Source: Nocardia suismassiliense (lineage in GTDB: Bacteria > Actinomycetota > Actinomycetes > Mycobacteriales > Mycobacteriaceae). From it: a stretch of 42,740 nucleotides of DNA. Below are positions 31,721 to 39,415 of this stretch, piece by piece (the first letter of the stretch is position 1; each line of letters starts with the position of its first letter). The stretch covers positions 144,311-187,050 of the forward strand of contig NZ_LT985361.1 in the NCBI RefSeq assembly GCF_900269665.1. Reading direction: 5' to 3'. Position numbers and translations under genes: made by a program. Under the pieces are notes generated by a model. It saw only the letters and a list, made by a program, of their open reading frames with translations, had not been told where the DNA came from and did not search any database.

Positions 31721-32236
31721 CTAGATGTCGAGGTCCTCGATCTGCGGGCGTTTCGCGATATCGAGCACCCGCTCGTACACCTTCTCCGGCAGCTTGTCCT
31801 TCAATTCTTCGACCGAGTCCACGATCTCCAGGATGAAATCGCCCCAGTCCTGTTCGCCGACGCCGAGCATGCGCCGCCAGTTCGTCAAATCCTTGATCCA
31901 GTTCTCGGATTGCGGATACTCGTCCCAGTTGGAGTAGTGCGCGTGCAGCACGAATTTGCCTTTGCGACTGCGGAACACCCGGATGTGTTCCATGCGCTGG
32001 TCGGTGACCTCGTTCGTCTCGAAGAGCAGCGCCCCGGAGAACCGGACCTGCCGGACGCCGTTGTGGCCGACCCGGACGATGACCTCGTCGTACCCTTCTT
32101 GTCGACCCTCTTCCAATTCGATGAACCGGCGCAGCGCCGTGGTCACCGCCCCGGAGAGATTGCCGCCAACCAGCTCCTGGGCCCGCTGGAACAGCGGCAG
32201 ATCGTCATCGGCAACATAGATCGTCTTGTTGGGCAT
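31721..32236 (-). CDS. EXLDI-type protein
   Basis: A 171-residue protein that ends in EDLDI, the C-terminal EXLDI signature that names this actinobacterial family. The N-terminus (NKTIYVADDDLPLFQRAQEL, then LSGAVTTALRRFIELEEGRQ) resembles a ribbon-helix-helix DNA-binding arm and helices. The middle is beta-rich with several aromatic residues (LHAHYSNWDEYPQ), then a helical end. It lies upstream of the DrrAB-like exporter in the same direction, a context I recall for the family, so it may regulate that exporter. Two TATACGTA repeats lie over its own promoter, consistent with autoregulation. Confidence 0.85.
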   Translation of the reverse strand: MPNKTIYVADDDLPLFQRAQELVGGNLSGAVTTALRRFIELEEGRQEGYDEVIVRVGHNGVRQVRFSGALLFETNEVTDQRMEHIRVFRSRKGKFVLHAHYSNWDEYPQSENWIKDLTNWRRMLGVGEQDWGDFILEIVDSVEELKDKLPEKVYERVLDIAKRPQIEDLDI

Positions 32237-32244
32237 GACCCAAC

Positions 32245-32264
32245 TATACGTAGATGTATACGTA
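32245..32264 (-). promoter_or_regulatory. Direct repeat of TATACGTA over the EXLDI gene promoter
   Basis: TATACGTA occurs at 32245-32252 and 32257-32264, separated by GATG, giving a 12-base period just upstream of the ATG at 32236. Each copy contains the palindrome TACGTA. A 12-base period is typical of operators bound by pairs of ribbon-helix-helix dimers. One copy is so close to the start that it must overlap the core promoter or leader. Confidence 0.6.
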
Positions 32265-32470
32265 CACGCAAGCGCTCCCGCTCATGCCGTGGATTTGCCC
32301 GCGCCGGAGAGTCTTCGCCGAGGCGCGCCACCGCTATGCGACACGCCCTCGCCGCTCCCCGGTAGTTCAGCGTTGAACCGCCCAGCGTCCCGGCTCGTAT
32401 CACTCCTGTACGCAGAAAGTGATCTCGCGTGTGCCCGATGCACAGGTGGACACCGCGGGAAGGAGTGCCG

Positions 32471-34138
32471 ATGCAGACCCGGGTCGTCGATTATCTGGTG
32501 CAGGCGGTTTCGGCCCTGGGCGTCCGGCACCTCTTCGGGGTGGACGGTGCGAACATCGAGGACCTGTACGACGCGATCTTCGACGCGCCGTACGACCTCA
32601 CCGGGGTGATCGCCAAACACGAGTTTTCCGCGGCGACCATGGCCGACGGTTATGCCCGATCGACCGGCGGACTCGGTGTCGTCGCCGCGACCTCCGGTGG
32701 CGGCGCGATGAATCTTGTTGCCGGACTTGCCGAATCATTCGCCTCCCGGGTGCCGGTGCTCGCGCTGGTCGGCCAGCCACCGACGGCGCACGCGGGCAAC
32801 GGCGCCTTCCAGGACACCAGTGGACATGCGGGCACCATCGATGCCGCCAAGATGTTCGGCGAGATCAGCCGGTACTGCGCCCGCGTCGAGACCGCCGCCG
32901 AGCTGCCGGATCAGCTGGCCAGGGCGGTCGGCGCCGCTCGGCGCGGCGGTCCGGCCGTGCTGCTGCTGCCCAAGGAGGTGCAACAGGCGAGCATGGGTGC
33001 GGCGTCACCAATTCGCTTGCCCACCAAGGTGTATCGGCGCGACGAGGCCGGACTGGACCGATTGCGCGCCGCGCTGACGACGGCACGACGGACCGGGAAG
33101 GTCGTGATCATCGCCGGTGACCAGGTCGCCCGCGACGATGCACGCGGCGAACTCGCTCGCCTGGCCGCCGTCTTGGATGCCGCGGTGGGCGTCGCCCCGG
33201 ATGCCAAGGACACCTACGACAACCACGACCCCGGCTTCTGCGGCGTCGCGGGCAGCATGGGGCATCCGGAACTCGGCGCGGCGATCCGGTCCGCGGCATT
33301 GTGCCTGCTCGTCGGCACCCCGATGCCGATCACTACCCGCACCGGGCTGGACGAACTGCTGACGGGCGGCACCGTGGCGAGCATCGGCGTGACGCCGCCC
33401 TATCTGCCCGCCGTCCATGCCACCAGCACCGACCTGGCCCGCACCTTGCGCGAGCTCGCCGACGAATTCGCCGCTGGGCCTTCGACATTCGAACAGCGCC
33501 GGGCCACTGCGCTTACTCCACTGCGGGTGCCGGAATCCACCGGTCCCGGGCTGCGCTATCGACAGCTGGTGGAGACCATCGAGGCGGCGCTACCCGACGG
33601 CACCGATGTGTTTGCCGACGCGGGCAATACCGGTGCGGCCGTGGTGCATCACCTGCGGGTGCCGCGCGGCGGCCGGTTCGTCGTCGCGCTCGGGATGGGC
33701 GGCATGGGTTACGCGTTCGGCGCGGGCATCGGCTCCGCGTTCGCCCGCGGCGCCGGGCACCGCACCGTTGTCGTGGCCGGCGACGGCGCGTTCTTCATGC
33801 ACGGCATGGAGATTCACACCGCGATCGAACACGAGTTGCCGATCACCTTCATCGTGCTCAACAACAACGCCCATGCCATGTGCGTGGCCAGGGAGCGGCT
33901 GTACTACCGAGACCGATACTCCTTCAACAGGTTTCAGACCGCGCACCTCGGGGCGGGCGTCGACGCCATGTTCCCCGGTCTGTCCACCTGTTCGGTGCGC
34001 AGTACCGCCGAATTGGCTGCGGCCCTGCCGCATTGCCTGCAAACCCCTGGGCCGTCGTTCCTCTCGATCGACGTGGACCCGGATGAGATTCCGCCGTTTC
34101 TGCCGTTCTTGACCGCCATCGAACAAATTCAGGAGTAA
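32471..34138 (+). CDS. ThDP-dependent enzyme (acetolactate synthase/decarboxylase fold)
   Basis: A 555-residue enzyme with three domains: PYR (residues 1-165), central (190-320) and PP (360-540). The cofactor-activating Glu51 is in AKHEFSAATMADGYAR, and the ThDP/Mg motif runs from VVVAGDGAFFMHG to IVLNNNAH (about 434-466). No FAD-specific region is evident, and the active-site loops differ from housekeeping acetolactate synthase. It probably decarboxylates a 2-keto acid and may transfer the acyl unit to an acceptor. The start at ATG 32471 has AAGGAG; GTG 32429 is less likely. It is the first of four coupled genes, with a stop-to-start gap of three bases to the next. Confidence 0.9.
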   Translation: MQTRVVDYLVQAVSALGVRHLFGVDGANIEDLYDAIFDAPYDLTGVIAKHEFSAATMADGYARSTGGLGVVAATSGGGAMNLVAGLAESFASRVPVLALVGQPPTAHAGNGAFQDTSGHAGTIDAAKMFGEISRYCARVETAAELPDQLARAVGAARRGGPAVLLLPKEVQQASMGAASPIRLPTKVYRRDEAGLDRLRAALTTARRTGKVVIIAGDQVARDDARGELARLAAVLDAAVGVAPDAKDTYDNHDPGFCGVAGSMGHPELGAAIRSAALCLLVGTPMPITTRTGLDELLTGGTVASIGVTPPYLPAVHATSTDLARTLRELADEFAAGPSTFEQRRATALTPLRVPESTGPGLRYRQLVETIEAALPDGTDVFADAGNTGAAVVHHLRVPRGGRFVVALGMGGMGYAFGAGIGSAFARGAGHRTVVVAGDGAFFMHGMEIHTAIEHELPITFIVLNNNAHAMCVARERLYYRDRYSFNRFQTAHLGAGVDAMFPGLSTCSVRSTAELAAALPHCLQTPGPSFLSIDVDPDEIPPFLPFLTAIEQIQE

Positions 34139-34141
34139 GCA

Positions 34142-34804
34142 ATGACCACCAGTGCTCTGCCGGCACTCAGCGATATCCCGGCCGACGACACGCCGCCCGG
34201 TGTGCTGCGTATCGAGAACTCCGACAAGGACGCGACCACGCCGATCATCATGGACATGCTGCGGTCGGTGTACCCGCACGACCAGGTCTTCGGCGAATAC
34301 TGTCCGGTGCAGGCCTATATCGCCGCGCCGCCGCGCGAGGTGTACGAGTACCTCGCCGATACGCGTTCGCTGGAGGAGTGGACCTACAGCCTGCGCGGGT
34401 TCGTCCCGGCCGAGGAGCCGGGTCTGTGGCTGGCCTACGACCGGCTCGGCGACGAGACCCAGATTTTCACCAGGACCGTCGCGCATCCGGAGGCGATGAC
34501 CGTCGACTATCACTGCGCCTGGGACCAGTCACAGCACCTGTGGATGATCTACCTGCTGCGGGTCGTCGATGCGCAGGCGGTGTTCAACAAGCCGGGTTCG
34601 GTGGTGCTGTGGGTCAATTGCAAGCATCCGTTCTACGACGAGAACCCCTATCCGGAGACCGCGCCGCCGAAGCGGCCGGTCTGGGTCGGCGACTTCTGGG
34701 ACATGTTCTCCGCGGGCCATCAGTTGGAGATGGACAACCTCAAGGCGATCTGCGAGTACCGGGCAGCGCACGGCCTGCCCGTCAAACCCGACTGGATGAA
34801 GTGA
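34142..34804 (+). CDS. SRPBCC-fold protein of the ThDP/KAS III locus
   Basis: A 220-residue protein. After a 45-residue N-terminal arm comes the SRPBCC pattern CPVQAYIAAPPREVYEYLAD, with TRSLEEWTYSLRGF and a later VDYHCAWDQSQHLWMIYLLR, and a C-terminal helix ending HGLPVKPDWMK. Members of this fold include polyketide aromatases/cyclases and ligand carriers. The helix-grip cavity could bind the condensed product for cyclisation or dehydration. CAGGAG precedes ATG 34142. It sits between the ThDP and KAS III-like genes, with gaps of three and seven bases, so cotranscription is certain in practice. Its precise role is inferred only. Confidence 0.82.
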   Translation: MTTSALPALSDIPADDTPPGVLRIENSDKDATTPIIMDMLRSVYPHDQVFGEYCPVQAYIAAPPREVYEYLADTRSLEEWTYSLRGFVPAEEPGLWLAYDRLGDETQIFTRTVAHPEAMTVDYHCAWDQSQHLWMIYLLRVVDAQAVFNKPGSVVLWVNCKHPFYDENPYPETAPPKRPVWVGDFWDMFSAGHQLEMDNLKAICEYRAAHGLPVKPDWMK

Positions 34805-34811
34805 GATTCGC

Positions 34812-35855
34812 ATGATTTCCACCAACCCGGACGCCCCGGGACTGCCCGCGGTCAGCCTGGTCGATGTGGCCAGCTACCTGCCGGGGGAGCCGGTCGGCAC
34901 CGAATACTTCACCCAGTTCTCCCGCTCGGACCGGATGGCCAAGAACGTGATGTTCCGCTCGCCCAAGGCCCGCCACCATGTGGACCGGGACGAGACGGCG
35001 GTGGACATGGTCGAGCGCGCAGTCGCCCCACTGATCGAACGCCATGGCGCGCAGTTCATCTCGGATATCGACGTGCTGATCACGCACACCCAGCTGCCGA
35101 CCAACCCGGTGATGGGATGCGGGCCGGAGGTCGCCAAGCGGCTCGGCGCCCGACCCGACTTCGTCTACGACGTGCACAACGGCGGCTGTGCCGCCTTCGT
35201 GCACATGATGTCGATGGCCCGCATGGTGTTGCAGACCACCAGCGCCAGGACCGCGCTGATCGCGGCGACGCAGAACTGCGCGGGACCGGTGTTCACCCAG
35301 CCCGATATCCGCAAGCTGGCCCAGGCGCCGGTGCCCGGCGACGGCTGCGGAGTGGGTCTGCTGGTGAAGGACGACAGCGCGCCGATCCTGGACATCGAGT
35401 GCCGCACCTACCCCGAATTCGCCGGGGACATGGAGTTTTCCACCAATGGCGACCGCAAGTACTGGGAACCGGGCGAGGGCCAGGGCTGCGTCAGCTTCAC
35501 CGAATCCAAGATCACCAAGGTGTTCGCGCGCGGCAACCGGCTGGTGCCGGAAGTGGCGCTGGCGGTGTGCGATCGGATCGGGGTGAAGGGCCGCGACATC
35601 GATACGTTCGTCACCAATCAGCCGAACCGGCTGTTCCTGCGCAACTGGCACGACGCGCTCGAGCTGCCCGCCGAACGGCATCCGGACACCTTCGACCGGT
35701 GCGGAAACCTGTTCGCCGCAGGCATTCCGGTGACGCTGGACCTGGAGAACCGGGCGGGCAGGCTGCGCAACGGGTCGGTGGTGCTGATGTCGGCGTTCGC
35801 GCACGCGGGCGACTTCGCGGGCGCCGCGGCCATTCGGTGGGGCGCGGCGCGATGA
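34812..35855 (+). CDS. KAS III-like (FabH-family) enzyme with His-to-Asn change
   Basis: A 347-residue thiolase-fold protein. The acyl-accepting Cys126 is in VHNGGCAAFVH. The Asn of the catalytic triad is at 299 (CGNLFAAGIP). The position of the catalytic His, normally in a (P/N)HQAN motif, reads TNQPN, with Asn269 replacing His. The end resembles FabH (GDFAGAAAIRWG). The loss of His argues against ordinary decarboxylative condensation with malonyl-ACP; acyl transfer or a different condensation is more likely, as in KAS III-like acyltransferases of natural-product pathways. It overlaps the aminotransferase gene by four bases. Confidence 0.9.
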   Translation: MISTNPDAPGLPAVSLVDVASYLPGEPVGTEYFTQFSRSDRMAKNVMFRSPKARHHVDRDETAVDMVERAVAPLIERHGAQFISDIDVLITHTQLPTNPVMGCGPEVAKRLGARPDFVYDVHNGGCAAFVHMMSMARMVLQTTSARTALIAATQNCAGPVFTQPDIRKLAQAPVPGDGCGVGLLVKDDSAPILDIECRTYPEFAGDMEFSTNGDRKYWEPGEGQGCVSFTESKITKVFARGNRLVPEVALAVCDRIGVKGRDIDTFVTNQPNRLFLRNWHDALELPAERHPDTFDRCGNLFAAGIPVTLDLENRAGRLRNGSVVLMSAFAHAGDFAGAAAIRWGAAR

Positions 35856-36886
35856 GCCCGCACCTCGTCGAGGAGAGCACGCCGTCGCGGCAGCGTGGCG
35901 GCTCTTCGGCGGCGGAGTTCGACCTGACACTGAGCGAGAATCCGTTCCCGCCGTTGCCTTCGGTGCTGCGAGCGGTGAACAGTGCGCTGGCCCAAGCCAA
36001 TCGGTATCCGGAGTTCTTACCGCGCGAGCTGCCGGCATTGATCGCACGACATCTGGGTCTGCATCCGGATCAGGTCGTGGTCGGCTCGGGCGCGACCGGG
36101 GTGGCGCTGCAGATCATGCAGTCGTTGACCGCCTCCGGTGCCGGAATCGTCTACGCGACACCGACGTTCGACGGTTACCCGATCATGGCCGAGATGACGG
36201 GCCTGGAGACGGTCGCGGTGCCGTTGGACTCGGCGGGCGAGCAGGATCTGCCCGCGATGGCCAGGGCCATCGATAAACGGACCGGCCTGGTGGCGGTGTG
36301 CCGTCCGCACAATCCCACGGGCACGGTGGTGTCGGCGCGCGAACTCACAGCGTTTTTGGGCGAGGTGCCCGCTCGGGTTCCGGTCATCCTGGACGAGGCC
36401 TACGTCGAGTTCCTGGGTGCCGCCGAGTACATCGACCCGCTCGCGCTGTTGCGGCGTCACCCGAATCTCCTTGTGCTGCGCACGTTCTCGAAGGCGTACG
36501 GATTAGCCGGGCTGCGCATCGGTTATGCCTTCGGCAGGCGCGAGCTGGTGGCCCGGGTGCGCACGCTGCAATTGCCGTTCGGGATGAGCGCGGCCGCGGT
36601 AGCGGCGGTGTCCGCGTGCTACGCGGCCGAGCCCGAGCTCGCCGCGCGGACCATGCGGATCACCGCCGAGCGGGACGCCCTGCGCGACGCGCTACGGCGC
36701 TGCGGGATCGCGGTGCCCCGCAGTCACGCGAACTTCCTGTACCTGCCGGGGCCCGGCGTGGCCACCGCGCTGCGGCGGGCGGGCATCGCCGCCAAGGCGT
36801 ATCCGGATGGGAGCGCGCGCATTGCGGTCGGCGATCCGGTAGCGGCGCACGCTGTTCTGCGGGCGCTCGAGACGCTACGCAGGTAG
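35852..36886 (+). CDS. HisC-like PLP-dependent aminotransferase
   Basis: A 344-residue fold-type I aminotransferase of the histidinol-phosphate aminotransferase group. It shows LTLSENPFPPLPSVLRAVN, the cofactor loop VGSGATGVALQ, the CRPHNPTGTVV and VILDEAYVEF segments, and the Schiff-base Lys214 in RTFSKAYGLAGLRIGYAFG. It is shorter than typical HisC and not near his genes. It probably transaminates a keto product made by the upstream enzymes. It is ATGA-coupled to the KAS III-like gene and ends the operon. A diverged partial copy of residues 164-170 and 203-247 lies at 39260-39414. Confidence 0.92.
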   Translation: MSPHLVEESTPSRQRGGSSAAEFDLTLSENPFPPLPSVLRAVNSALAQANRYPEFLPRELPALIARHLGLHPDQVVVGSGATGVALQIMQSLTASGAGIVYATPTFDGYPIMAEMTGLETVAVPLDSAGEQDLPAMARAIDKRTGLVAVCRPHNPTGTVVSARELTAFLGEVPARVPVILDEAYVEFLGAAEYIDPLALLRRHPNLLVLRTFSKAYGLAGLRIGYAFGRRELVARVRTLQLPFGMSAAAVAAVSACYAAEPELAARTMRITAERDALRDALRRCGIAVPRSHANFLYLPGPGVATALRRAGIAAKAYPDGSARIAVGDPVAAHAVLRALETLRR

Positions 36887-37213
36887 CCGCGCCCGGCCCC
36901 GCGCGTCAGTCGGTCACAGCGGCAAAGTCCCCGGACTCACCTTGGTTCGGGGGGTTGTGCGCATCCGGATACCAGCCGACCTCGGCAGAGAAATGCGTGG
37001 TGGTGCTGGCGGCATGGCAGTGCGCCCATGTCCTATGATCCGGCCGAACTTATGGCATCGTCACGTACGGTGATGTGGTGACGTACTGGCTTGCGCCTGT
37101 TAAGACGGTGACTGCCTCCAGGCGCGGCGACGCTGGAAATGCCGGAGCGGTGACGGGCGTCCCTCGACTTTGCCGGGCACGTCGGTGTTGGTTCGCATGC
37201 CGAGGACGGGTCT
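36887..37213. other. Intergenic region between aminotransferase and AAA ATPase genes
   Basis: No gene is supported in this 327-base stretch. It includes a possible -10 TATGAT (37034-37039) and, further on, an inverted pair CGTCAC (37059-37064)/GTGACG (37078-37083) together with two ACGTAC copies 18 bases apart. These could be part of the promoter and operator for the ATPase gene. It is the left border of the stretch that appears to be inserted. Confidence 0.4.
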
Positions 37214-38005
37214 GTGAGTAGTGACCGTTTCGGGTCGCACGGTGGTTTCATCCGGCGAGTGCTGTTACCGCAAGACGCCGTGACCGACCACTACCCATTT
37301 ATGCTGCCAGTTGTGCGGTATCTGACCCGCCCGGGCGGCCTGGCGCTCTCGCCAGGAGTCACATTCCTAGTGGGAGAGAACGGTTCTGGCAAGTCGACCC
37401 TGCTAGAGGCGATCGCGGTCGCAGCGGGATTCAATCCGGAAGGCGGAAGCCGCAACTTCCGATTCGTCACCCGCGCCAGCGAGTCGTCGCTCGGTGATCA
37501 TCTGGTCCTGCACCGGGGCATCACCAAGCCGCGCACCGGCTTCTTCTTGCGGGCCGAGTCCTACTACAACGTGGCATCGGAGATTGAGCGACTCGATCGT
37601 GGGGGTGGTCCGCCGCTGTTACCGGCCTACGGCGGAATCTCACCGCACGAGCGTTCCCACGGCGAGTCGTTCGTAGACCTGGTAACCCATCGCTTCGGGC
37701 CCCAGGGGCTGTATCTGCTGGACGAGCCGGAGGCAGCGCTGTCGGTTCGTGGATGCATGGCCGTACTCGCGCGATTGGCCGAACTCACAGACCAGGGTTG
37801 TCAGATAGTCGTAGCCACCCACTCACCTATCCTGCTTGCACTGCCGGGTGCGGCCATCTTCGAGATCGCCGACGACGGATGCATCCGACCAGTGGACTAC
37901 GACAATGCACTGCCCGTCCGACTCACTCGCGACTTCCTCTCCGCTCCCGACAAGTTCGTGCGCTACCTGCTGACCGACGATAAGGACGAGTCCGCGGATC
38001 GCTGA
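37214..38005 (+). CDS. AAA-family ATPase (ABC-type, stand-alone)
   Basis: A 263-residue ATPase of the COG3910 type. Walker A is FLVGENGSGKSTLLEAIAVA (near residue 53), the signature-like SPHERSHGESFVDLV is present, Walker B is LYLLDEPEAAL and the H-loop is IVVATHSPILL. There is no membrane segment, nuclease domain or coiled-coil arm, so it is neither a full SMC nor an OLD-nuclease. Stand-alone proteins like this are common and sometimes travel with defence or plasmid genes. It starts at GTG 37214. No partner gene is obvious next door; the small exported protein 300 bases downstream is too far for confident pairing. Confidence 0.85.
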   Translation: MSSDRFGSHGGFIRRVLLPQDAVTDHYPFMLPVVRYLTRPGGLALSPGVTFLVGENGSGKSTLLEAIAVAAGFNPEGGSRNFRFVTRASESSLGDHLVLHRGITKPRTGFFLRAESYYNVASEIERLDRGGGPPLLPAYGGISPHERSHGESFVDLVTHRFGPQGLYLLDEPEAALSVRGCMAVLARLAELTDQGCQIVVATHSPILLALPGAAIFEIADDGCIRPVDYDNALPVRLTRDFLSAPDKFVRYLLTDDKDESADR

Positions 38006-38312
38006 CGTCCAACCTCGAGGCTGGGGTTGTGGCGCCGAGTCCCGAAGCCGTTATTGCCTTTGCTTCACAGCGTATTCGAGGGCAAACGCCCTACGTCCTG
38101 CCATACCTGGCAGGCGCGAAAGTCGGCCGGCAGGGCCTGAAAACGCTGTGCTGAAAGCAGATTCACCTGATACGCTGAACGCAGCCGAGACATCGAGTCC
38201 GGATATGTTGGGGGCAACAATGAGCTACCACTGACTTCAGGGGCATCCCCTTGCCTTCTGTCAGTAGCGCACATTCAAAGCCATTGATCTGCAATGTTTT
38301 TGGGGGAATACT
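38006..38312. other. Intergenic region with lower GC
   Basis: This 307-base stretch has no supported gene. A short hairpin TGCCA-TACC-TGGCA occurs near 38099-38112. The base composition becomes noticeably AT-richer toward 38313, continuing through the small exported-protein gene. This suggests DNA of a different origin from the surrounding chromosome. Confidence 0.4.
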
Positions 38313-38600
38313 ATGTTCCGTAAGACTCTCGCCTCGATCGCACTTGCTTTACTCAGCTCAATTCCCACAGCTGCGGCTTCACAAGCCACAGTGTTAGAAT
38401 TTAAAACCTCGCATTCAGAAATACGCACCAGAATCGAATCCAACATTGATTGGGATCTCGTCGTCCGTGTATTCAACACGCCGGGCGAGTGTGAATCTGC
38501 AGTTGTGGGTTATCGACGGCCCGGTACCGTACCCATGTGTGTTCCCCATGACACGAAACAAAGCGGAAGGGTGTGGCTGCTGATGCTGTACTACCTGTAA
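38313..38600 (+). CDS. Small exported protein, AT-rich gene
   Basis: A 95-residue protein with a clear Sec signal peptide: MFRKTLASIALALLSSIPT, then AAASQA as the probable cleavage site near residue 25. The mature part is about 70 residues with two Cys (one in TPGECESAVVGYRRPG and one in VPMCVPHDTK) that could form a disulfide. A GGGGGAA ribosome binding site precedes ATG 38313. Codon use is much more AT-rich than in neighbouring genes, which suggests transfer. I do not recognise the family; small exported two-Cys proteins are frequent in Nocardia and Streptomyces. Confidence 0.7.
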   Translation: MFRKTLASIALALLSSIPTAAASQATVLEFKTSHSEIRTRIESNIDWDLVVRVFNTPGECESAVVGYRRPGTVPMCVPHDTKQSGRVWLLMLYYL

Positions 38601-38712
38601 TCTGGGCCTCTTGTAGCTGTCGCCGGTAGGCAGGTGACAACGTTGCGGCCCACCGGCAGCGGCAGGTGCCCGTTGGCGATATCGCAATGACGAAAAGGCA
38701 TACTCGACAGTC

Positions 38713-39150
38713 ATGACACCGGAGCCAACAATCCAAGGCCGAGCGTTTCTTGCAGTCCTGGACAAGACCACAATTGAAACAGCGCGGGAGGCCGCTGTGG
38801 CCGAGGCTCAGACCTACCCGGCCGACGCTACCGTCGCCCAAACCATCGAGACCCCAGCCTCGGTCACCTACCGCACGCCAATCACCGTCGTCTGGAACAG
38901 TGACGGCCACGAGCACCAAGACCGACAGTGGACCGATGCACCCGACGACCTCGATCCGGAAGCATTCGACACTGCACTGCGTGAGATGGGGTGGACTCGC
39001 ACCAGCGACTGGGACGACCGCTGGGAAGCAACCGTCTGTCGCACCAGCACCAGCACTCCACCACCGCCACCCACCGCGACCAAGCCTCGGACGACCACCA
39101 TTCTGCGCCTCACTCCCGAAGCAGTCGCAGATTACGAAGCTCTCATGTGA
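38713..39150 (+). CDS. Unrecognised 145-residue protein
   Basis: The first 80 residues look ordered (FLAVLDKTTIETAREAAVAE, then VAQTIETPASVTYRTPITVV), followed by a charged segment LDPEAFDTALREMGWTR, a Thr/Pro-rich linker with a run of Pro near residue 115, and a short end. It is acidic, without signal or membrane segment. It starts at ATG 38713. A minus-strand frame covers the same DNA but has a composition unlike a protein. No family is recognised. Its position between the AT-rich gene and the aminotransferase relic places it in the probable acquired stretch. Confidence 0.55.
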   Translation: MTPEPTIQGRAFLAVLDKTTIETAREAAVAEAQTYPADATVAQTIETPASVTYRTPITVVWNSDGHEHQDRQWTDAPDDLDPEAFDTALREMGWTRTSDWDDRWEATVCRTSTSTPPPPPTATKPRTTTILRLTPEAVADYEALM

Positions 39151-39259
39151 CCAGGCTTCCGGCGACGCAGCGGCAGCGATCCGAGTAGGTATCGCCGTTA
39201 TGAACGGGCGGCGGCGGTGGCGCGCGTGGCACCAAGCTCTGTGAGCCTGCCCGGCAAGT

Positions 39260-39414
39260 GAGCTGACGGCGTTTTTGGGCCATCCGAATCTACGTGTGCT
39301 GCGCACCTTCTCGACTGCGTACGCCTTGGCCGGACCGCGCATCGGCTACGCCTTCGGCAGCCGCGAGCTCGTGGCCCGGGTGCGCAGGCTGCAATTACCA
39401 TTAGGGATGAGCGC
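39260..39414 (+). pseudogene. Decayed partial copy of the HisC-like aminotransferase
   Basis: This 155-base segment aligns with two blocks of the aminotransferase gene, 36341-36361 and 36458-36591, without other gaps; 96 bases (32 codons) between the blocks are missing. The translation shows ELTAFLG joined to HPNLRVLRTFSTAYALAG, then RIGYAFGSRELVARVRR. The Schiff-base Lys is Thr here (TFSTAY against TFSKAY). There is no start codon and an in-frame stop lies just upstream, so it is not a functional gene. It ends one base before the stop codon region of the convergent symporter gene. It looks like the remnant of a duplicated or broken copy. Confidence 0.88.
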
Positions 39415-39415
39415 A

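Noticed and set aside
32429..32470. GTG start 14 codons upstream of the ThDP enzyme
   Set aside because: The ATG at 32471 has AAGGAG at the right distance and begins exactly at the conserved N-terminus of the family.
37033..37251. Possible minus-strand gene before the AAA ATPase
   Set aside because: It overlaps the ATPase start and promoter region, and its composition is not protein-like.
38473..39342. Minus-strand open frame of 289 codons
   Set aside because: Its Cys/Trp/Arg-rich random composition, lack of a ribosome binding site and overlap with two better plus-strand genes argue against it.
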